Shown: in pieces, positions 7,565-17,568 of the stretch | Position numbering within the stretch: position 1 is the first letter of the stretch | Layout: the number at the start of each line of letters is the position of its first letter | NCBI GenBank assembly: GCA_949287425.1 | Contig: CASEGJ010000003.1 | Coordinates: forward strand, 134,993 to 198,992 | Source: an uncultured Caryophanales bacterium | GTDB taxonomy: Bacteria > Bacillota_I > Bacilli_A > RFN20 > CAG-288 | Reading direction: 5' to 3' | DNA length: 64,000 nt | Translations under genes and position numbers: made by a program | The notes under the pieces: model-generated | Told to the model about the DNA's origin: nothing | The model's database searches: none | Seen by the model: only the letters and a program-made list of their open reading frames with translations

Positions 7565-10177
7565 ATGAAAGAAAAAACAAACGAAGAAATTGAATTTGAA
7601 AAAGGTGCTGAAGAATATATTAAAAAGCAAACTTCAACCTCGACTAAAATCTCCTTTGATTCAGATGAGACTATTGAATTTCAAATAGTTAATAAGTTTT
7701 TCTTATCGAAATTTAAATCGAAAAGAAAAATGCTTAAAGAATATGAGAGGTTATTAAAAAGGAAGAATGTTAAAAGGTTTGAACCTAGTGTTGAAGAAGG
7801 TTTAACTTCTGAACAAGTTCAACTGAGAATTGATGAAGGTTTTGCCAATAAAACCCCAAATAAATATACTAAATCTATCTGGGCTATTATCGCTTCTAAT
7901 TTATTCACATATTTTAATATTTTAATGATTATAATTGCGGTTATTTTAATTGCCGCTCAAGCACCTATTTCTAACCTTTTCTTTTTAATGATTGTCGTCT
8001 TAAATTTAGCTGTAGGTGTCGTTCAAGAAATTAAATCCAAACTAACAATAGATAAGCTTAGATTAATTACTAATCCTAAAGTTAAAGTAATTAGAGATTC
8101 TAAACAAGTTGAAATTAATCAAAATCAAGTTGTTTTAGATGATATTATGCTTTTAAAAACCGGGGATCAAGTTTGCGTTGATGCTACTATTTTACAAGGT
8201 GAAATGGAAGTAGATGAATCGGCTTTAACTGGTGAATCTTTACCAATTAAAAAGAAAATAAACGATTATTTGTTATCTGGCTCATATGTCATTTCTGGAA
8301 ATTGTATTTGCAAAGTTGATAAAACTGGCTTAGATACATTTTCAGCTGATTTAGCTAAAAACGCTAAAACTTATAAGAAAAACACTTCTGAATTAAGAAG
8401 ATCAATTAACGCTTTTATCACTGTTATTTCTCTTTTATTGATTCCTATAAGTATTTTGATGGCAGTTACTAACTATCTAGGGTTAGGTAATAATGCATCT
8501 ATAAATTATAATTTCTTTAGAGAAGTCGCTTTAACTACTGGTGCTAGTGTTATTGGAATGATTCCATCAGGTCTAGTTTTGTTAGTTTCAGCCGCTTTAT
8601 GTGTTGGGGTTGTTAAATTAGCGAGAAAACAGACTGCTGTTCAAGATCTATATTCAATTGAAAGATTAGCTAGAGTAAGTTGCCTTTGCTTAGATAAAAC
8701 AGGCACTTTAACTGATGGAACTATGAATGTTTGTAAAGTTATAAATTTATCTAGCAAATATACTATTGAAGATATTTTGCCTTCTTATTTAAAACAAATT
8801 AACGATGATAATATGACTTCTAAGGCGATGAAAAATCATTTTGGATTTGATGATAAATATATAGCTAGTAAAATTCTCGCATTTTCTTCTATTAGAAAAT
8901 ATTCCGCTTTAACTTTTGAAAATGGAAATAGCTTTGCCTTAGGAGCTGCTGAATATGTTTGTAAAGATATTCCTAATGAGGTTAATAAATTAATTGATGA
9001 ACAAGCTAAAATAGGTCATAGAGTTTTAATGTTAGTTAATTTTGAACAGTTAACTGATTCAGGAATTCAAGGTAAAGTTGATATAGTCGGCTTAATTTGT
9101 TTAGAAGATCACATTCGTGAGTCAGCATATTCAACTATTGAATGGTTTAAACAAAACAACGTTAAAGTTAGAATTATTTCAGGTGATAACCCTTCAACAG
9201 TTAGCAATATTGCAAGTAAATGTGGGGTAGAGAATGCTGAAAATTATATTTCATTAGAAGGAAAATCTATTGATGAAGTTAAAAAGATAGCTACTCAATA
9301 TACTGTTTTTGGTAGAGTGACTCCTGATCAAAAAGAAGCTATTGTTCGTTCTTTAAAAGAAAATGGCGAAGTAGTTGCGATGACTGGTGATGGTGTTAAT
9401 GATATTTTAGCAATGAAAGCTTCTGATTGTTCAATAGCTATGAATAATGGCAGCGATGCCACTAAAGCTATCGCTCATTTAGTATTGCTAGATTCTAATT
9501 TCTCTAATTTACCTCAAGTTGTTAAAGAAGGTAGAAGAGTTATTAATAACGTTCAATTATCTGCTTCTCTCTTTTTAATTAAAACTATATGCGTAATGTT
9601 GCTAAATGTTTCTGTCATTGTCTTAGGTTTAATATTAAATAGCATATCTAATCTATCTTTTGTTTATCCATTTACACCTTCTATGATGCTGATATTAGAA
9701 ATATTAATTATAGGTATGCCGTCATTTTGCTTAGCTTTGCAACCTAATGATAGACTTGTTCATGGTAAGTTTTTTACTAATGTTTTAAAACAAGCTATTC
9801 CAGGTGGAGTGACTATGTTTATAGTTATATTTATTTCTATGCTATTGAAAGAGTTTGTGCCAGGATTAAAAGATCACGATTCAGCAGTTGAAGTTTTACT
9901 TTTAAATACAGTTGGTCTAATTAATTTAATTTTATTATGTTATCCATTTAATTTATATAGAGGAATATTAGCAGCTGTTAGTTTGATATTATCTGTAGTT
10001 TTCCTTTTCTGTTTACCTAAAAATTTAATTGGAGTAGATATGATCAAAGAGCTTAGTTTAAATGAATTATACGTATATATCAGTTTAGCTATCTTTAGCA
10101 TCATATGTATGTTAGCAGTCAGATATTTCTTTAAGATAAAAGAAAAGAAAGCTTTAAATAAAAAAGATAATAAATAA
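7565..10177 (+). CDS. P-type cation-transporting ATPase, CtpE-like
   Basis: Membrane ATP-driven cation pump of 870 residues. The actuator motif TGES is at residues 222-225, the phosphorylation motif DKTGTLT begins at Asp377, and the hinge motif TGDGVND is at about 607-613. The stretch SGLVLLVSAALCVGVVKLAR just before the phosphorylation site resembles mycobacterial CtpE, a proposed calcium-uptake pump, more than metal-binding CPx pumps; no CPC or N-terminal CxxC is present. Ten hydrophobic segments fit the usual topology. The ion is therefore probably calcium or another non-heavy-metal cation (inference). The ATG at 7565 has no ribosome-binding site and sits nine bases after TATAAT. A terminator follows at 10208. 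Confidence 0.9.
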   Translation: MKEKTNEEIEFEKGAEEYIKKQTSTSTKISFDSDETIEFQIVNKFFLSKFKSKRKMLKEYERLLKRKNVKRFEPSVEEGLTSEQVQLRIDEGFANKTPNKYTKSIWAIIASNLFTYFNILMIIIAVILIAAQAPISNLFFLMIVVLNLAVGVVQEIKSKLTIDKLRLITNPKVKVIRDSKQVEINQNQVVLDDIMLLKTGDQVCVDATILQGEMEVDESALTGESLPIKKKINDYLLSGSYVISGNCICKVDKTGLDTFSADLAKNAKTYKKNTSELRRSINAFITVISLLLIPISILMAVTNYLGLGNNASINYNFFREVALTTGASVIGMIPSGLVLLVSAALCVGVVKLARKQTAVQDLYSIERLARVSCLCLDKTGTLTDGTMNVCKVINLSSKYTIEDILPSYLKQINDDNMTSKAMKNHFGFDDKYIASKILAFSSIRKYSALTFENGNSFALGAAEYVCKDIPNEVNKLIDEQAKIGHRVLMLVNFEQLTDSGIQGKVDIVGLICLEDHIRESAYSTIEWFKQNNVKVRIISGDNPSTVSNIASKCGVENAENYISLEGKSIDEVKKIATQYTVFGRVTPDQKEAIVRSLKENGEVVAMTGDGVNDILAMKASDCSIAMNNGSDATKAIAHLVLLDSNFSNLPQVVKEGRRVINNVQLSASLFLIKTICVMLLNVSVIVLGLILNSISNLSFVYPFTPSMMLILEILIIGMPSFCLALQPNDRLVHGKFFTNVLKQAIPGGVTMFIVIFISMLLKEFVPGLKDHDSAVEVLLLNTVGLINLILLCYPFNLYRGILAAVSLILSVVFLFCLPKNLIGVDMIKELSLNELYVYISLAIFSIICMLAVRYFFKIKEKKALNKKDNK

Positions 10178-10207
10178 TTATTAGTTCATTTATAATTGTT
10201 AATTTTT

Positions 10208-10248
10208 AATCCACTAAAAAAATTTTTAAAAAGTTTTAGTGGATTTTT
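10208..10248 (+). terminator. Terminator after the P-type ATPase
   Basis: A perfect 12-base-pair stem, AATCCACTAAAA (10208-10219) with TTTTAGTGGATT (10234-10245), continues into TTT. Confidence 0.8.
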
Positions 10249-10349
10249 GATTGTGTAATTTTGGATGATACGTATGTAATTTTGATAAAATTATTGACTT
10301 TTATGGTGGGGTAGAATGTTAGTAGATTTTATTAATTGAGGAACAAAAA

Positions 10350-10556
10350 ATGAAATTAGCTGCGTTTATATTATGTTTATTAAGTACTATTGTAATGGGA
10401 TGGATGCTTATCCCACTTTGTTGGTGTATTCCAATGACAGTAAGTGTATATAAAGCTTATAAATGTGAGAAAACTTTAGGAACTGGATTTAAAATTTGTA
10501 CTTTGCTTTTGGTAAATTTAATAGGTGGTATTTTATTGTTTTGTGATAATGACTAG
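10350..10556 (+). CDS. Small membrane protein, 68 residues
   Basis: Predicted two-segment membrane protein: residues 3-30 and 48-64 are hydrophobic, separated by a short polar loop (YKAYKCEKTLGTG). It has five cysteines, some inside the membrane segments. A GAGG ribosome-binding site (gaggaacaaaaaATG) supports the start, and the gene occupies an otherwise empty stretch between two terminators. Function unknown; it could be a small stress or toxin-like protein, but nothing in the sequence decides this. Confidence 0.6.
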   Translation: MKLAAFILCLLSTIVMGWMLIPLCWCIPMTVSVYKAYKCEKTLGTGFKICTLLLVNLIGGILLFCDND

Positions 10557-10663
10557 AATAAATTTATAATGTTATTTACTTAGAGTTCTTAGTTAGTTTC
10601 TGGCTTAAATATTTGATTTTATTAAGGTATTGACGTTTATTTATCATCATTTAAAAAGCCTGT

Positions 10664-10693
10664 ATACTTTTAAATTAGGTTATACAGGCTTTT
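10664..10693 (-). terminator. Strong terminator after nrdD
   Basis: A perfect 13-pair stem, AAAAGCCTGTATA (10664-10676) with TATACAGGCTTTT (10681-10693), sits five bases past the nrdD stop. The T run follows on both strands, so it could also stop plus-strand transcription of the small membrane protein. Confidence 0.85.
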
Positions 10694-10698
10694 ATCTT

Positions 10699-13104
10699 TT
10701 ATAAACTCAATTGTTTAGTAAAATCGACTAAGTCGCTGATATTAGAGATTAATTGATAGTTATCGTTAGTGGAAGGAATTACTACTAAGCTTGGAGCAGA
10801 GACGATTCCGAATTTTTCAACCAAATCAGGATGTTCACTAGCATCAATCAATTCATATTTGACACCATTATCTTCTAATAGCTTTCTAATCATTTTGCAA
10901 TTAGGGCAATTAGGAGTTGTAAATAATAAGTATCTATAACTAATTTGAGAATCTAATTTAACTTCATTATGAGAAGAAGCTTCATTAGTAGCTGATTCAC
11001 AATTACAAGTTTCATCTATAACAGAATCGAGAGTTTGTTGATCAGGTTTATAGACTTTTCTTTCTTTAAATTCTTGGCTCTTACCAGCATTCCAGTTTTG
11101 AACAGGGCGGTAATATCCAGTAATTCTAGAATAGACTTCGGTAGGTTTATGACAGATTGGGCATTCGTATTTTTCTCCGGAAATATAACCGTGATCTTTA
11201 CATACTGAATAAGTTGGAGAAATTGTATAGTAAGGAAGTTTATAATTACTAGCAATCTTTCTAACTAAATTCATAGCCGCTTTCCAAGAAGGTAATTTTT
11301 CACCTAAGAATGTGTGGAAGACTGTTCCTGAAGTATATAAGACTTGTAATCTATCTTGAATATCTAAAGCAGAGAAGACATCATCAGTATATGAAACTGG
11401 TAAGTTAGATGAATTAGTATAGTAAGGATCTTTCTTAGTTCCTGAAGTGATGATATCAGGATATTTTTCAAGATCGTGTTTAGCTAATCTATAAGCTGTC
11501 GATTCAGCAGGAGTAGCTTCTAAGTTATATAAATCACCATATTCTTGTTGATAGTTAACTAATCTATCTCTCATGTGATTTAAAACTTCAACAGAGAAGT
11601 CTTGAGCCTTTTTATCAGTTAAATCGGCTTTGATCCAGTTGGCATTTAAGCAAGTTTCATTCATACCGACTAAACCGATAGTAGAGAAGTGATTGTTGAA
11701 AGTTCCAAGATAGTGTTTAGTATATGGATATAAGCCAGCATCTAACAATCTAGTAATAACTGATCTTTTGATTTTTAAAGATCTAGCCGCAACATCCATA
11801 ACGTGATCTAATCTTTCATAGAATGATTTTTCATCGCTAGAAAGATAAGCGATTCTAGGTAAGTTAATAGTAACAACACCGACTGAACCAGTAGATTCAC
11901 CTGAGCCAAAATAACCACCGGTTTTCTTTCTTAATTCTCTTAAGTCTAATCTTAAACGGCAGCACATCGATCTAATATCAGATGGTTTCATATCTGAATT
12001 TACATAGTTAGAGAAATAAGGGGTGCCGTATTTAGAAGTCATTTCAAATAAGAGTTTGTTATTTTCAGTTTCGGACCAATCAAATTCTCTAGTAATTGAA
12101 TAAGTAGGAATAGGATATTGGAAGCCTCTACCATTAGCATCACCTTCAATCATGGTTTCGATGAAGGCTTTGTTAATCATATCCATTTCTTTTTTACAAT
12201 CTTTATATTTGAAGTTAGTGTATTTACCACCGACAATACAATATTGATCAGCTAAATCATCAGGTACAGTCCAATCTAAAGTGATATTAGAAAATGGAGC
12301 TTGAGTACCCCAACGGCAAGGAATATTAACACCAAAGACAAACGATTCGATGCATTTTTTAACTTCTCTATAAGAAAGGTTATCAACTTTAACAAAAGGA
12401 GCTAAATATGTATCGAAAGAAGAGAAAGCTTGAGCGCCTGCCCATTCATTTTGCATGATACCTAAGAAGTTAACCATTTGGTTACATAAAACAGAAAGGT
12501 GTTTAGCAGGAGCTGAGGTAATTTTACCAGGAACACCACCTAAACCTTCTAAAAGGAGTTGTTTTAAAGACCAGCCGGCACAATATCCAGATAACATGGA
12601 AAGGTCATGTAAGTGGAAATCAGCGTTTCTATGCATAGAAGCGATTTCGTCATCGTAAATTTCAGATAACCAGTAATTAGCAGTAATAGCACCTGAATTA
12701 GAAAGAATCAATCCACCTATAGAATAAGTAACAGTGGAATTTTCTTTAACACGCCAGTCTAAATTTTTAACATATCCATCGACTAATTTTTTATAATCGA
12801 GGACGGTGTTTTTCATGTTTCTAAGCTTTTCGTGGTTTTTTCTATATAAGATATAGTGTTTAGCGACATCGGCAAAACCAGTTTTTGATAAAACTGTTTC
12901 AACAGCATCTTGAATATCTTCAATGGCGATGATGTTGTCTTTGATTTTTGGCTCGAATTCTGATGTAACTTGTAAAGCGATTAATCTAATTTGAGAATCG
13001 TTATATTGTTTGTTGCAGGATTTAAAAGCGTTAGTTATCGCTTTAACGATTCTATCGATATCGAAATCGACAATGTTACCTTCTCTTTTTCTAACTTGAT
13101 ACAT
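10699..13104 (-). CDS. nrdD: Anaerobic (class III) ribonucleoside-triphosphate reductase with fused thioredoxin-like domain
   Basis: Makes deoxyribonucleotides without oxygen through a glycyl radical. Domains in order: an ATP-cone at residues 1 to about 95; the reductase barrel; a zinc-site region with Cys635, His638, Cys648 and Cys651 (HGY...GE...CPIC); and the glycyl-radical loop SRITGYYRPVQNWN with the radical at Gly663. After a linker holding a CxC at 700-702, residues 722-801 form an extra thioredoxin/glutaredoxin-like domain with active site CPNC (Cys733-Cys736) and the cis-proline segment VSAPSL (Pro771). That domain probably supplies electrons in cis (inference). It has an aaggaagg ribosome-binding site 25 bases after nrdG, with which it forms an operon. 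No aerobic reductase is visible in the window. Confidence 0.95.
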   Translation of the reverse strand: MYQVRKREGNIVDFDIDRIVKAITNAFKSCNKQYNDSQIRLIALQVTSEFEPKIKDNIIAIEDIQDAVETVLSKTGFADVAKHYILYRKNHEKLRNMKNTVLDYKKLVDGYVKNLDWRVKENSTVTYSIGGLILSNSGAITANYWLSEIYDDEIASMHRNADFHLHDLSMLSGYCAGWSLKQLLLEGLGGVPGKITSAPAKHLSVLCNQMVNFLGIMQNEWAGAQAFSSFDTYLAPFVKVDNLSYREVKKCIESFVFGVNIPCRWGTQAPFSNITLDWTVPDDLADQYCIVGGKYTNFKYKDCKKEMDMINKAFIETMIEGDANGRGFQYPIPTYSITREFDWSETENNKLLFEMTSKYGTPYFSNYVNSDMKPSDIRSMCCRLRLDLRELRKKTGGYFGSGESTGSVGVVTINLPRIAYLSSDEKSFYERLDHVMDVAARSLKIKRSVITRLLDAGLYPYTKHYLGTFNNHFSTIGLVGMNETCLNANWIKADLTDKKAQDFSVEVLNHMRDRLVNYQQEYGDLYNLEATPAESTAYRLAKHDLEKYPDIITSGTKKDPYYTNSSNLPVSYTDDVFSALDIQDRLQVLYTSGTVFHTFLGEKLPSWKAAMNLVRKIASNYKLPYYTISPTYSVCKDHGYISGEKYECPICHKPTEVYSRITGYYRPVQNWNAGKSQEFKERKVYKPDQQTLDSVIDETCNCESATNEASSHNEVKLDSQISYRYLLFTTPNCPNCKMIRKLLEDNGVKYELIDASEHPDLVEKFGIVSAPSLVVIPSTNDNYQLISNISDLVDFTKQLSL

Positions 13105-13129
13105 GTTAATTCCTTCCTTTCTATATTAA

Positions 13130-13828
13130 TTACAGATCTTCACCTCTAATTAAGGCATTGATACCTAGTTCACATAGTTTTTGTTTGAATAGGTGCAATG
13201 TTTTATCGTCAATAGGGTGTAAACCTTTTTGAATTACATTACTACTATCGACAAAGTTTTGTAGGTAGTATTTGTTAGCGCCTTTAATTAAACTGGCGAT
13301 TTTAATCATATCTTCTAAGGTGTGAAACTCTTGAACTAAGGTTGTTCTAAATTCGTAATCGATAGGATCAGTTAGTAGATATGATATTGTTTCAATTAAG
13401 TTATCGGTTTTAAAGCATTTTATTCCGTTGGTAAGAGGATATTTTTCTAAAGAGTTTTTGATATCGATAGCGACATAATCAACTAGCTTATTTTCGACAA
13501 GCTCTTTTAGAATCTTAGGGTGATTGCCGTTTGTGTCTAATTTTACTAAGTATCCCATATCTTTAATACTTTTTATAAATGGGATTAAGTCAGTTTGTAA
13601 GCAAGGCTCACCTCCTGAAATAGTAACTCCATCTAACTTTCCTATTCTTGATTTAAGAAAATCTAAGATTTGTTCTATAGGAATTATAGGATCGTATTTA
13701 CTAGGAATTACTAGTCCAGAATTTTGACAAAAAGGGCACAAAAAATCACATCCACGTGTGAATAAAGTGCAACTTACTACCCCTGGATAATCTAATAAGG
13801 ATAGTTTTTGAAGACCGCAAATATTCAT
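13130..13828 (-). CDS. nrdG: Anaerobic ribonucleotide reductase activating enzyme (radical SAM)
   Basis: Radical-SAM enzyme that installs the glycyl radical on NrdD. The cluster motif CDFLCPFC (Cys27, Cys31, Cys34; Cx3Cx2C) and the SAM-binding SGGEPCLQ segment are clear. At 232 residues it fits the NrdG2 type (about 230) rather than the shorter E. coli form. It is the first gene of the nrdG-nrdD operon, the reverse of the E. coli order, with a near-perfect promoter at 13875-13903. Its own ribosome-binding site is weak (aaaacaag). No NrdR-box-like repeat is seen upstream. Confidence 0.93.
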   Translation of the reverse strand: MNICGLQKLSLLDYPGVVSCTLFTRGCDFLCPFCQNSGLVIPSKYDPIIPIEQILDFLKSRIGKLDGVTISGGEPCLQTDLIPFIKSIKDMGYLVKLDTNGNHPKILKELVENKLVDYVAIDIKNSLEKYPLTNGIKCFKTDNLIETISYLLTDPIDYEFRTTLVQEFHTLEDMIKIASLIKGANKYYLQNFVDSSNVIQKGLHPIDDKTLHLFKQKLCELGINALIRGEDL

Positions 13829-13874
13829 CTTGTTTTAACTTAATTTTTTACTCGCTTATTAAAAGCGTATGCAT

Positions 13875-13903
13875 ATAATAATTTAGAAAAAAACTGCTGT
13901 CAA
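13875..13903 (-). promoter_or_regulatory. Promoter for nrdG-nrdD
   Basis: On the minus strand TTGACA (plus-strand TGTCAA, 13898-13903), exactly 17 bases, then TATTAT (plus-strand ATAATA, 13875-13880). Confidence 0.8.
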
Positions 13904-14343
13904 TAGATAAAATTGCACTTTCATAAACGCAGCATTTAATAAAAATTAGTTCTAATTTCAGTTAGTAGTTTTTTAGTAAAAATGTTTGATTACAAGCGTT
14001 TTTTGCTTGAATAGTTATAAATAAAATTTAAAGGCTTGATATAGCTAAAATAGTCAAAAATTATTTATTTTAATTGATAATTATTAAAAACGGTTAGTAG
14101 TTTTTTAGTTGTTTAAAATTTTAGTAGATGGTGTCAAAAAAATCATTAAAAATTTTTAAAATGAAAGTTTACAAGATACTTACATTTTGATTTTAAAACA
14201 TGTGAAACTACATACAAGAAACAATTTGTTGCTTTATATAAATAAAGGAAAATATATCTTGTTTTTGTAAAGATTGATATTTAAAAATGCGTTATTGTTA
14301 AACCTATTACTCAGCTCCAGGCGTATATTTTTGTGGTTTTTTA

Positions 14344-14372
14344 TTGACACAAAGCCGTTTTATTAATATAAT
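14344..14372 (+). promoter_or_regulatory. Consensus promoter of the str operon
   Basis: TTGACA (14344-14349), 17-base spacer, TATAAT (14367-14372): a perfect match to the housekeeping sigma consensus, as expected for ribosomal protein genes. It leaves a leader of about 70 bases before rpsL. Confidence 0.92.
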
Positions 14373-14449
14373 TTTTTTCGCACGGATAAAAAACCAAGGG
14401 GTAAAATATTCCCGGTAAAGTGTAAAACAAATAAGAAAGGGGTAAAACT

Positions 14450-14875
14450 ATGCCAACTATTAATCAATTAGTTCGTAATAGTAGAGTTAAAGCTGTTGAA
14501 AAGAGTAAAGCTCCGGCCTTAGGGAAAAGATGGGATTCTTTAAATAAAAAGGAACATTCTCAAAATGCTCCTCAAAAAAGAGGCGTCTGCACCCGTGTCG
14601 GTACTATGACTCCTAAAAAACCTAACTCTGCTTTAAGAAAGTACGCTAGAGTTAGACTCACTAACGGATATGAAGTTACTGCTTATATCGGTGGTGAAGG
14701 TCACAACTTACAAGAACACAAGACTGTTCTAATTAGAGGCGGAAGAGTTAAAGACTTACCTGGTGTTAGATATCATATCATCAGAGGTGGTCTTGAATGC
14801 TTCGGTGTCGAAAACAGAAAACAAGGACGTTCCTTATATGGAACTAAAAGAGACGGTCAAGTCTCTAAGAAATAA
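14450..14875 (+). CDS. rpsL: 30S ribosomal protein S12
   Basis: Decoding-centre protein of the small subunit. The N-terminus [12 protein letters not shown], the loop [17 protein letters not shown] and the segment [18 protein letters not shown] are diagnostic. Its 141 residues match the family. A strong aaaggggt ribosome-binding site precedes the ATG, and the same GGGGTAAAA string also occurs once earlier in the leader. First gene of the rpsL-rpsG-fusA(-tuf) operon. Codons here and in the next three genes use more C-ending triplets than neighbouring genes, a sign of high expression. Confidence 0.98.
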   Translation: MPTINQLVRNSRVKAVEKSKAPALGKRWDSLNKKEHSQNAPQKRGVCTRVGTMTPKKPNSALRKYARVRLTNGYEVTAYIGGEGHNLQEHKTVLIRGGRVKDLPGVRYHIIRGGLECFGVENRKQGRSLYGTKRDGQVSKK

Positions 14876-14896
14876 TAGAAAGGAAGGAGAATTAAT

Positions 14897-15373
14897 ATGC
14901 CACGTAAGAATGGAAAACTTGAAAAAAGAGATGTTCTACCTGATCCAATCTATAACTCTAAGCTCGTCACTAGACTTATAAATAAAATCATGTATGATGG
15001 TAAAAAAGGTACCGCTCAAAAGATTCTCTATGGTGCTTTTAATAAAGTTGAAGCTAAAACTGGTAAACCAGCTATGGAAGTCTTCGAAGTCGCTATCGGC
15101 AATATCATGCCTGAACTTGAATTAAAGGCTAGAAGAGTCGGTGCTTCTAACTATCAAGTCCCTGTCGAAGTCTCTGCTGAAAGAAAAGTTACTTTAGGCT
15201 TAAGATGGTTAGTTTCTTATGCTAGATTGAGAAAAGGCGAAAAGACCATGGTCGATAAGTTAGCTGCTGAAATTTTAGATGCCGCTAATGGAACTGGTGC
15301 CGCTGTTAAGAAAAGAGAAGATACTCATAAGATGGCTGAAGCTAATAAAGCTTACGCTCACTATAGATTCTAA
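14897..15373 (+). CDS. rpsG: 30S ribosomal protein S7
   Basis: Primary assembly protein for the 30S head; binds 16S rRNA and contacts the E site. Family segments include [17 protein letters not shown] at the start, [15 protein letters not shown], and the C-terminal TVDKLA-type region ending in [10 protein letters not shown]. Its 158 residues match the usual 156. It follows rpsL by 21 bases with a ribosome-binding site (aaggagaa). Confidence 0.98.
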   Translation: MPRKNGKLEKRDVLPDPIYNSKLVTRLINKIMYDGKKGTAQKILYGAFNKVEAKTGKPAMEVFEVAIGNIMPELELKARRVGASNYQVPVEVSAERKVTLGLRWLVSYARLRKGEKTMVDKLAAEILDAANGTGAAVKKREDTHKMAEANKAYAHYRF

Positions 15374-15393
15374 TTTAAAAGGAAAATTAAATT

Positions 15394-17472
15394 ATGGCTA
15401 CTCAAAAAGAATATCCTTTAGAAAAAGTTAGAAATATTGGTATCATGGCTCATATTGATGCCGGTAAAACTACTACTACCGAAAGAATACTTTTCTTTAC
15501 TGGTAAGACTCATAAAATAGGTGAAGTTCATGAAGGTGGAGCTACTATGGACTTTATGAAACAAGAGCAAGAAAGAGGAATTACTATTCAATCTGCTGCT
15601 ACCACTTGTTTCTGGAAAGGCTATAGAATCAATATTATTGATACTCCAGGACACGTTGACTTTACCGCTGAGGTCGAAAGATCTTTAAGAGTTTTAGATG
15701 CCGCTGTTACTGTATTAGATGGTAAAAACGGTGTTGAACCTCAAACTGAAACTGTTTGGAGACAAGCTTCCAAATATAAAATTCCTAGAATCGTTTTTGT
15801 CAATAAGTTAGATGCTACTGGTGCTGACTTTGAAATGTCTTATAAGTCTATCAAAGAAAAATTAGGTGCTGAATATCTTGTTATTGAATATCCTATCGGC
15901 TTATCTAGTGAATTTAAAGGTATTATTGACCTTATCAAAATGAAGGCCTATATGTATGATAAAAAGACAGTTGCTGAATTGCCTTCTGAAGTAGAAATTC
16001 CTGCTGATTATTTAGATAAGGCTACTAGCTTACATCAAGAGATGTTAGAAAAGTTAGCTAACTTCGATGATGATTTAATGGGTAAAGTTCTTGAAGGAAT
16101 TGAACCTAGCGTTGAAGAAATAATGTCTGTTATGAGAAAAGCTACTATCTCTGGCGATATTTTCCCAGTTTTATGTGGCTCTGCTTATAAAAATAAAGGT
16201 GTTAGATTAGTTTTGGATAAAGTTACTGAATTACTTCCTTCACCTTTAGATACTCCACCTGCTGTTGGTAAAGCTCCTGATGGTAGTGAAGTCGTCTGTC
16301 ATTCTGATGATAAAGAACCTTTGGCTGCTTTAGCTTTCAAAATTACTACCGATCCATTTATTGGAAGATTAACTTTCGTAAGAATTTATTCTGGTGTTAT
16401 GAAAGCTGGAACTTACGTTCAAAACTCTTCTAAAAACGTTCAAGAAAGACTTTCTAGATTAGTCTTAATGCACGCTAATCATAGAGAAGACGTTGAAGAA
16501 TTATCCGCTGGTGAAATCGGTGCTGTCGTCGGTTTAAAGAACACTTCTACTGGTGATACTTTATGTGATCCTGCTAGAATGGTTAAGCTTGAAAGTATCG
16601 TTTTCTCCGATCCAGTTATTTCTGAAGCTATTGAACCTGCTAGTAAGGCCGATCAAGATAAGATGACCGCTGCTTTATTAAAATTAGTTGAAGAAGATCC
16701 TACTTTCCATTTCTATACCAATGCTGAAACTGGTCAATCATTGATTGCTGGTGTCGGTGAATTGCAATTAGATGTCAATGTCACTAGATTAAAAGAAGAC
16801 TTTAAAGTTAACGTTAAAGTTGGTAAACCTCAAGTCGCCTATAGAGAAACAATTAAGAAGATGGGTGAATGTCAAGGTAAATATGTCAAACAATCTGGTG
16901 GTCATGGTCAATATGGTGATGTTTGGATTAGATTTGAACCTAACCCAGGTAAAGGCTATGAATTCGTCGATGCTATTACTGGTGGTGCTGTTCCAAAAGA
17001 ATACATTAAACCTACTAACGATGGTTTAGTTGAAGCCATGCAAAGAGGTTTAATTGCCGGTTATCCTGTAATCGATGTTAAAGCCACATTGTTTGATGGT
17101 TCATATCACGATGTCGACTCTTCTGAAGCTGCTTATAAAATCGCTGCTGGTTTAGCTTTAAAAGTCGCTGCTAGCAAGTGTGATCCAGTTTTATTAGAGC
17201 CTATCGTCAAAGCTGAAATTACTACCCCTAACGATTATCTTGGTTCTGTTTTAGGTGATATTTCTGCTAGAAGAGGTCAAACTGAAGGTATGGAATCTCA
17301 TGGTAACGCTCAAGTTATTACTGCTATGATTCCTTTAGCTAACATGTTTGGCTATATCTCTGATTTAAGAGCTATGACTCAAGGTAGAGGAATTTATATG
17401 ATGACTTTCGATCATTATTCCGAAGTTCCTAAGTCTGTCGCTCAAGATATTATTAAAGCTAGATCTGAATAA
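15394..17472 (+). CDS. fusA: Elongation factor G
   Basis: GTPase that drives ribosomal translocation. The G1 motif [15 protein letters not shown] near the N-terminus, DTPGHVDF (G3), [11 protein letters not shown] (G4) and the later domains, including [18 protein letters not shown] and the C-terminal [12 protein letters not shown], are all present. At 692 residues it is full length. It starts 20 bases after rpsG and is a canonical bacterial EF-G1. Confidence 0.98.
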   Translation: MATQKEYPLEKVRNIGIMAHIDAGKTTTTERILFFTGKTHKIGEVHEGGATMDFMKQEQERGITIQSAATTCFWKGYRINIIDTPGHVDFTAEVERSLRVLDAAVTVLDGKNGVEPQTETVWRQASKYKIPRIVFVNKLDATGADFEMSYKSIKEKLGAEYLVIEYPIGLSSEFKGIIDLIKMKAYMYDKKTVAELPSEVEIPADYLDKATSLHQEMLEKLANFDDDLMGKVLEGIEPSVEEIMSVMRKATISGDIFPVLCGSAYKNKGVRLVLDKVTELLPSPLDTPPAVGKAPDGSEVVCHSDDKEPLAALAFKITTDPFIGRLTFVRIYSGVMKAGTYVQNSSKNVQERLSRLVLMHANHREDVEELSAGEIGAVVGLKNTSTGDTLCDPARMVKLESIVFSDPVISEAIEPASKADQDKMTAALLKLVEEDPTFHFYTNAETGQSLIAGVGELQLDVNVTRLKEDFKVNVKVGKPQVAYRETIKKMGECQGKYVKQSGGHGQYGDVWIRFEPNPGKGYEFVDAITGGAVPKEYIKPTNDGLVEAMQRGLIAGYPVIDVKATLFDGSYHDVDSSEAAYKIAAGLALKVAASKCDPVLLEPIVKAEITTPNDYLGSVLGDISARRGQTEGMESHGNAQVITAMIPLANMFGYISDLRAMTQGRGIYMMTFDHYSEVPKSVAQDIIKARSE

Positions 17473-17508
17473 AGGCAAATTTGTCTTTATTCTAGCTTAT
17501 GTAAGTTG

Positions 17509-17537
17509 TTGAAACAAAAAAGTTTATATGCTATATT
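17509..17537 (+). promoter_or_regulatory. Internal promoter for tuf
   Basis: TTGAAA (17509-17514), 17-base spacer, TATATT (17532-17537) in the 96-base gap between fusA and tuf, so EF-Tu can be made independently of the upstream operon. Confidence 0.75.
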
Positions 17538-17568
17538 AAAATAGAAATTTAATGGAGGATTTCAAAAA

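Larger units (their letters stand above)
13829..14449. other. 621-base divergent intergenic region between nrdG and rpsL
   Basis: No gene is visible on either strand. It holds the nrdG promoter at one end and the rpsL promoter at the other. Between them are very AT-rich sequence and a 17-base perfect direct repeat, GTTAGTAGTTTTTTAGT, at 13961-13977 and 14093-14109. A CGCTT/AAGCG hairpin lies near 13851-13867, inside the nrdG leader. I see no riboswitch or tRNA. Confidence 0.6.

Noticed and set aside
10294-10317. TTGACT...TAGAAT as promoter of the 68-residue membrane protein
   Set aside because: The spacer is only 12 bases, too short for a sigma-70-type promoter.
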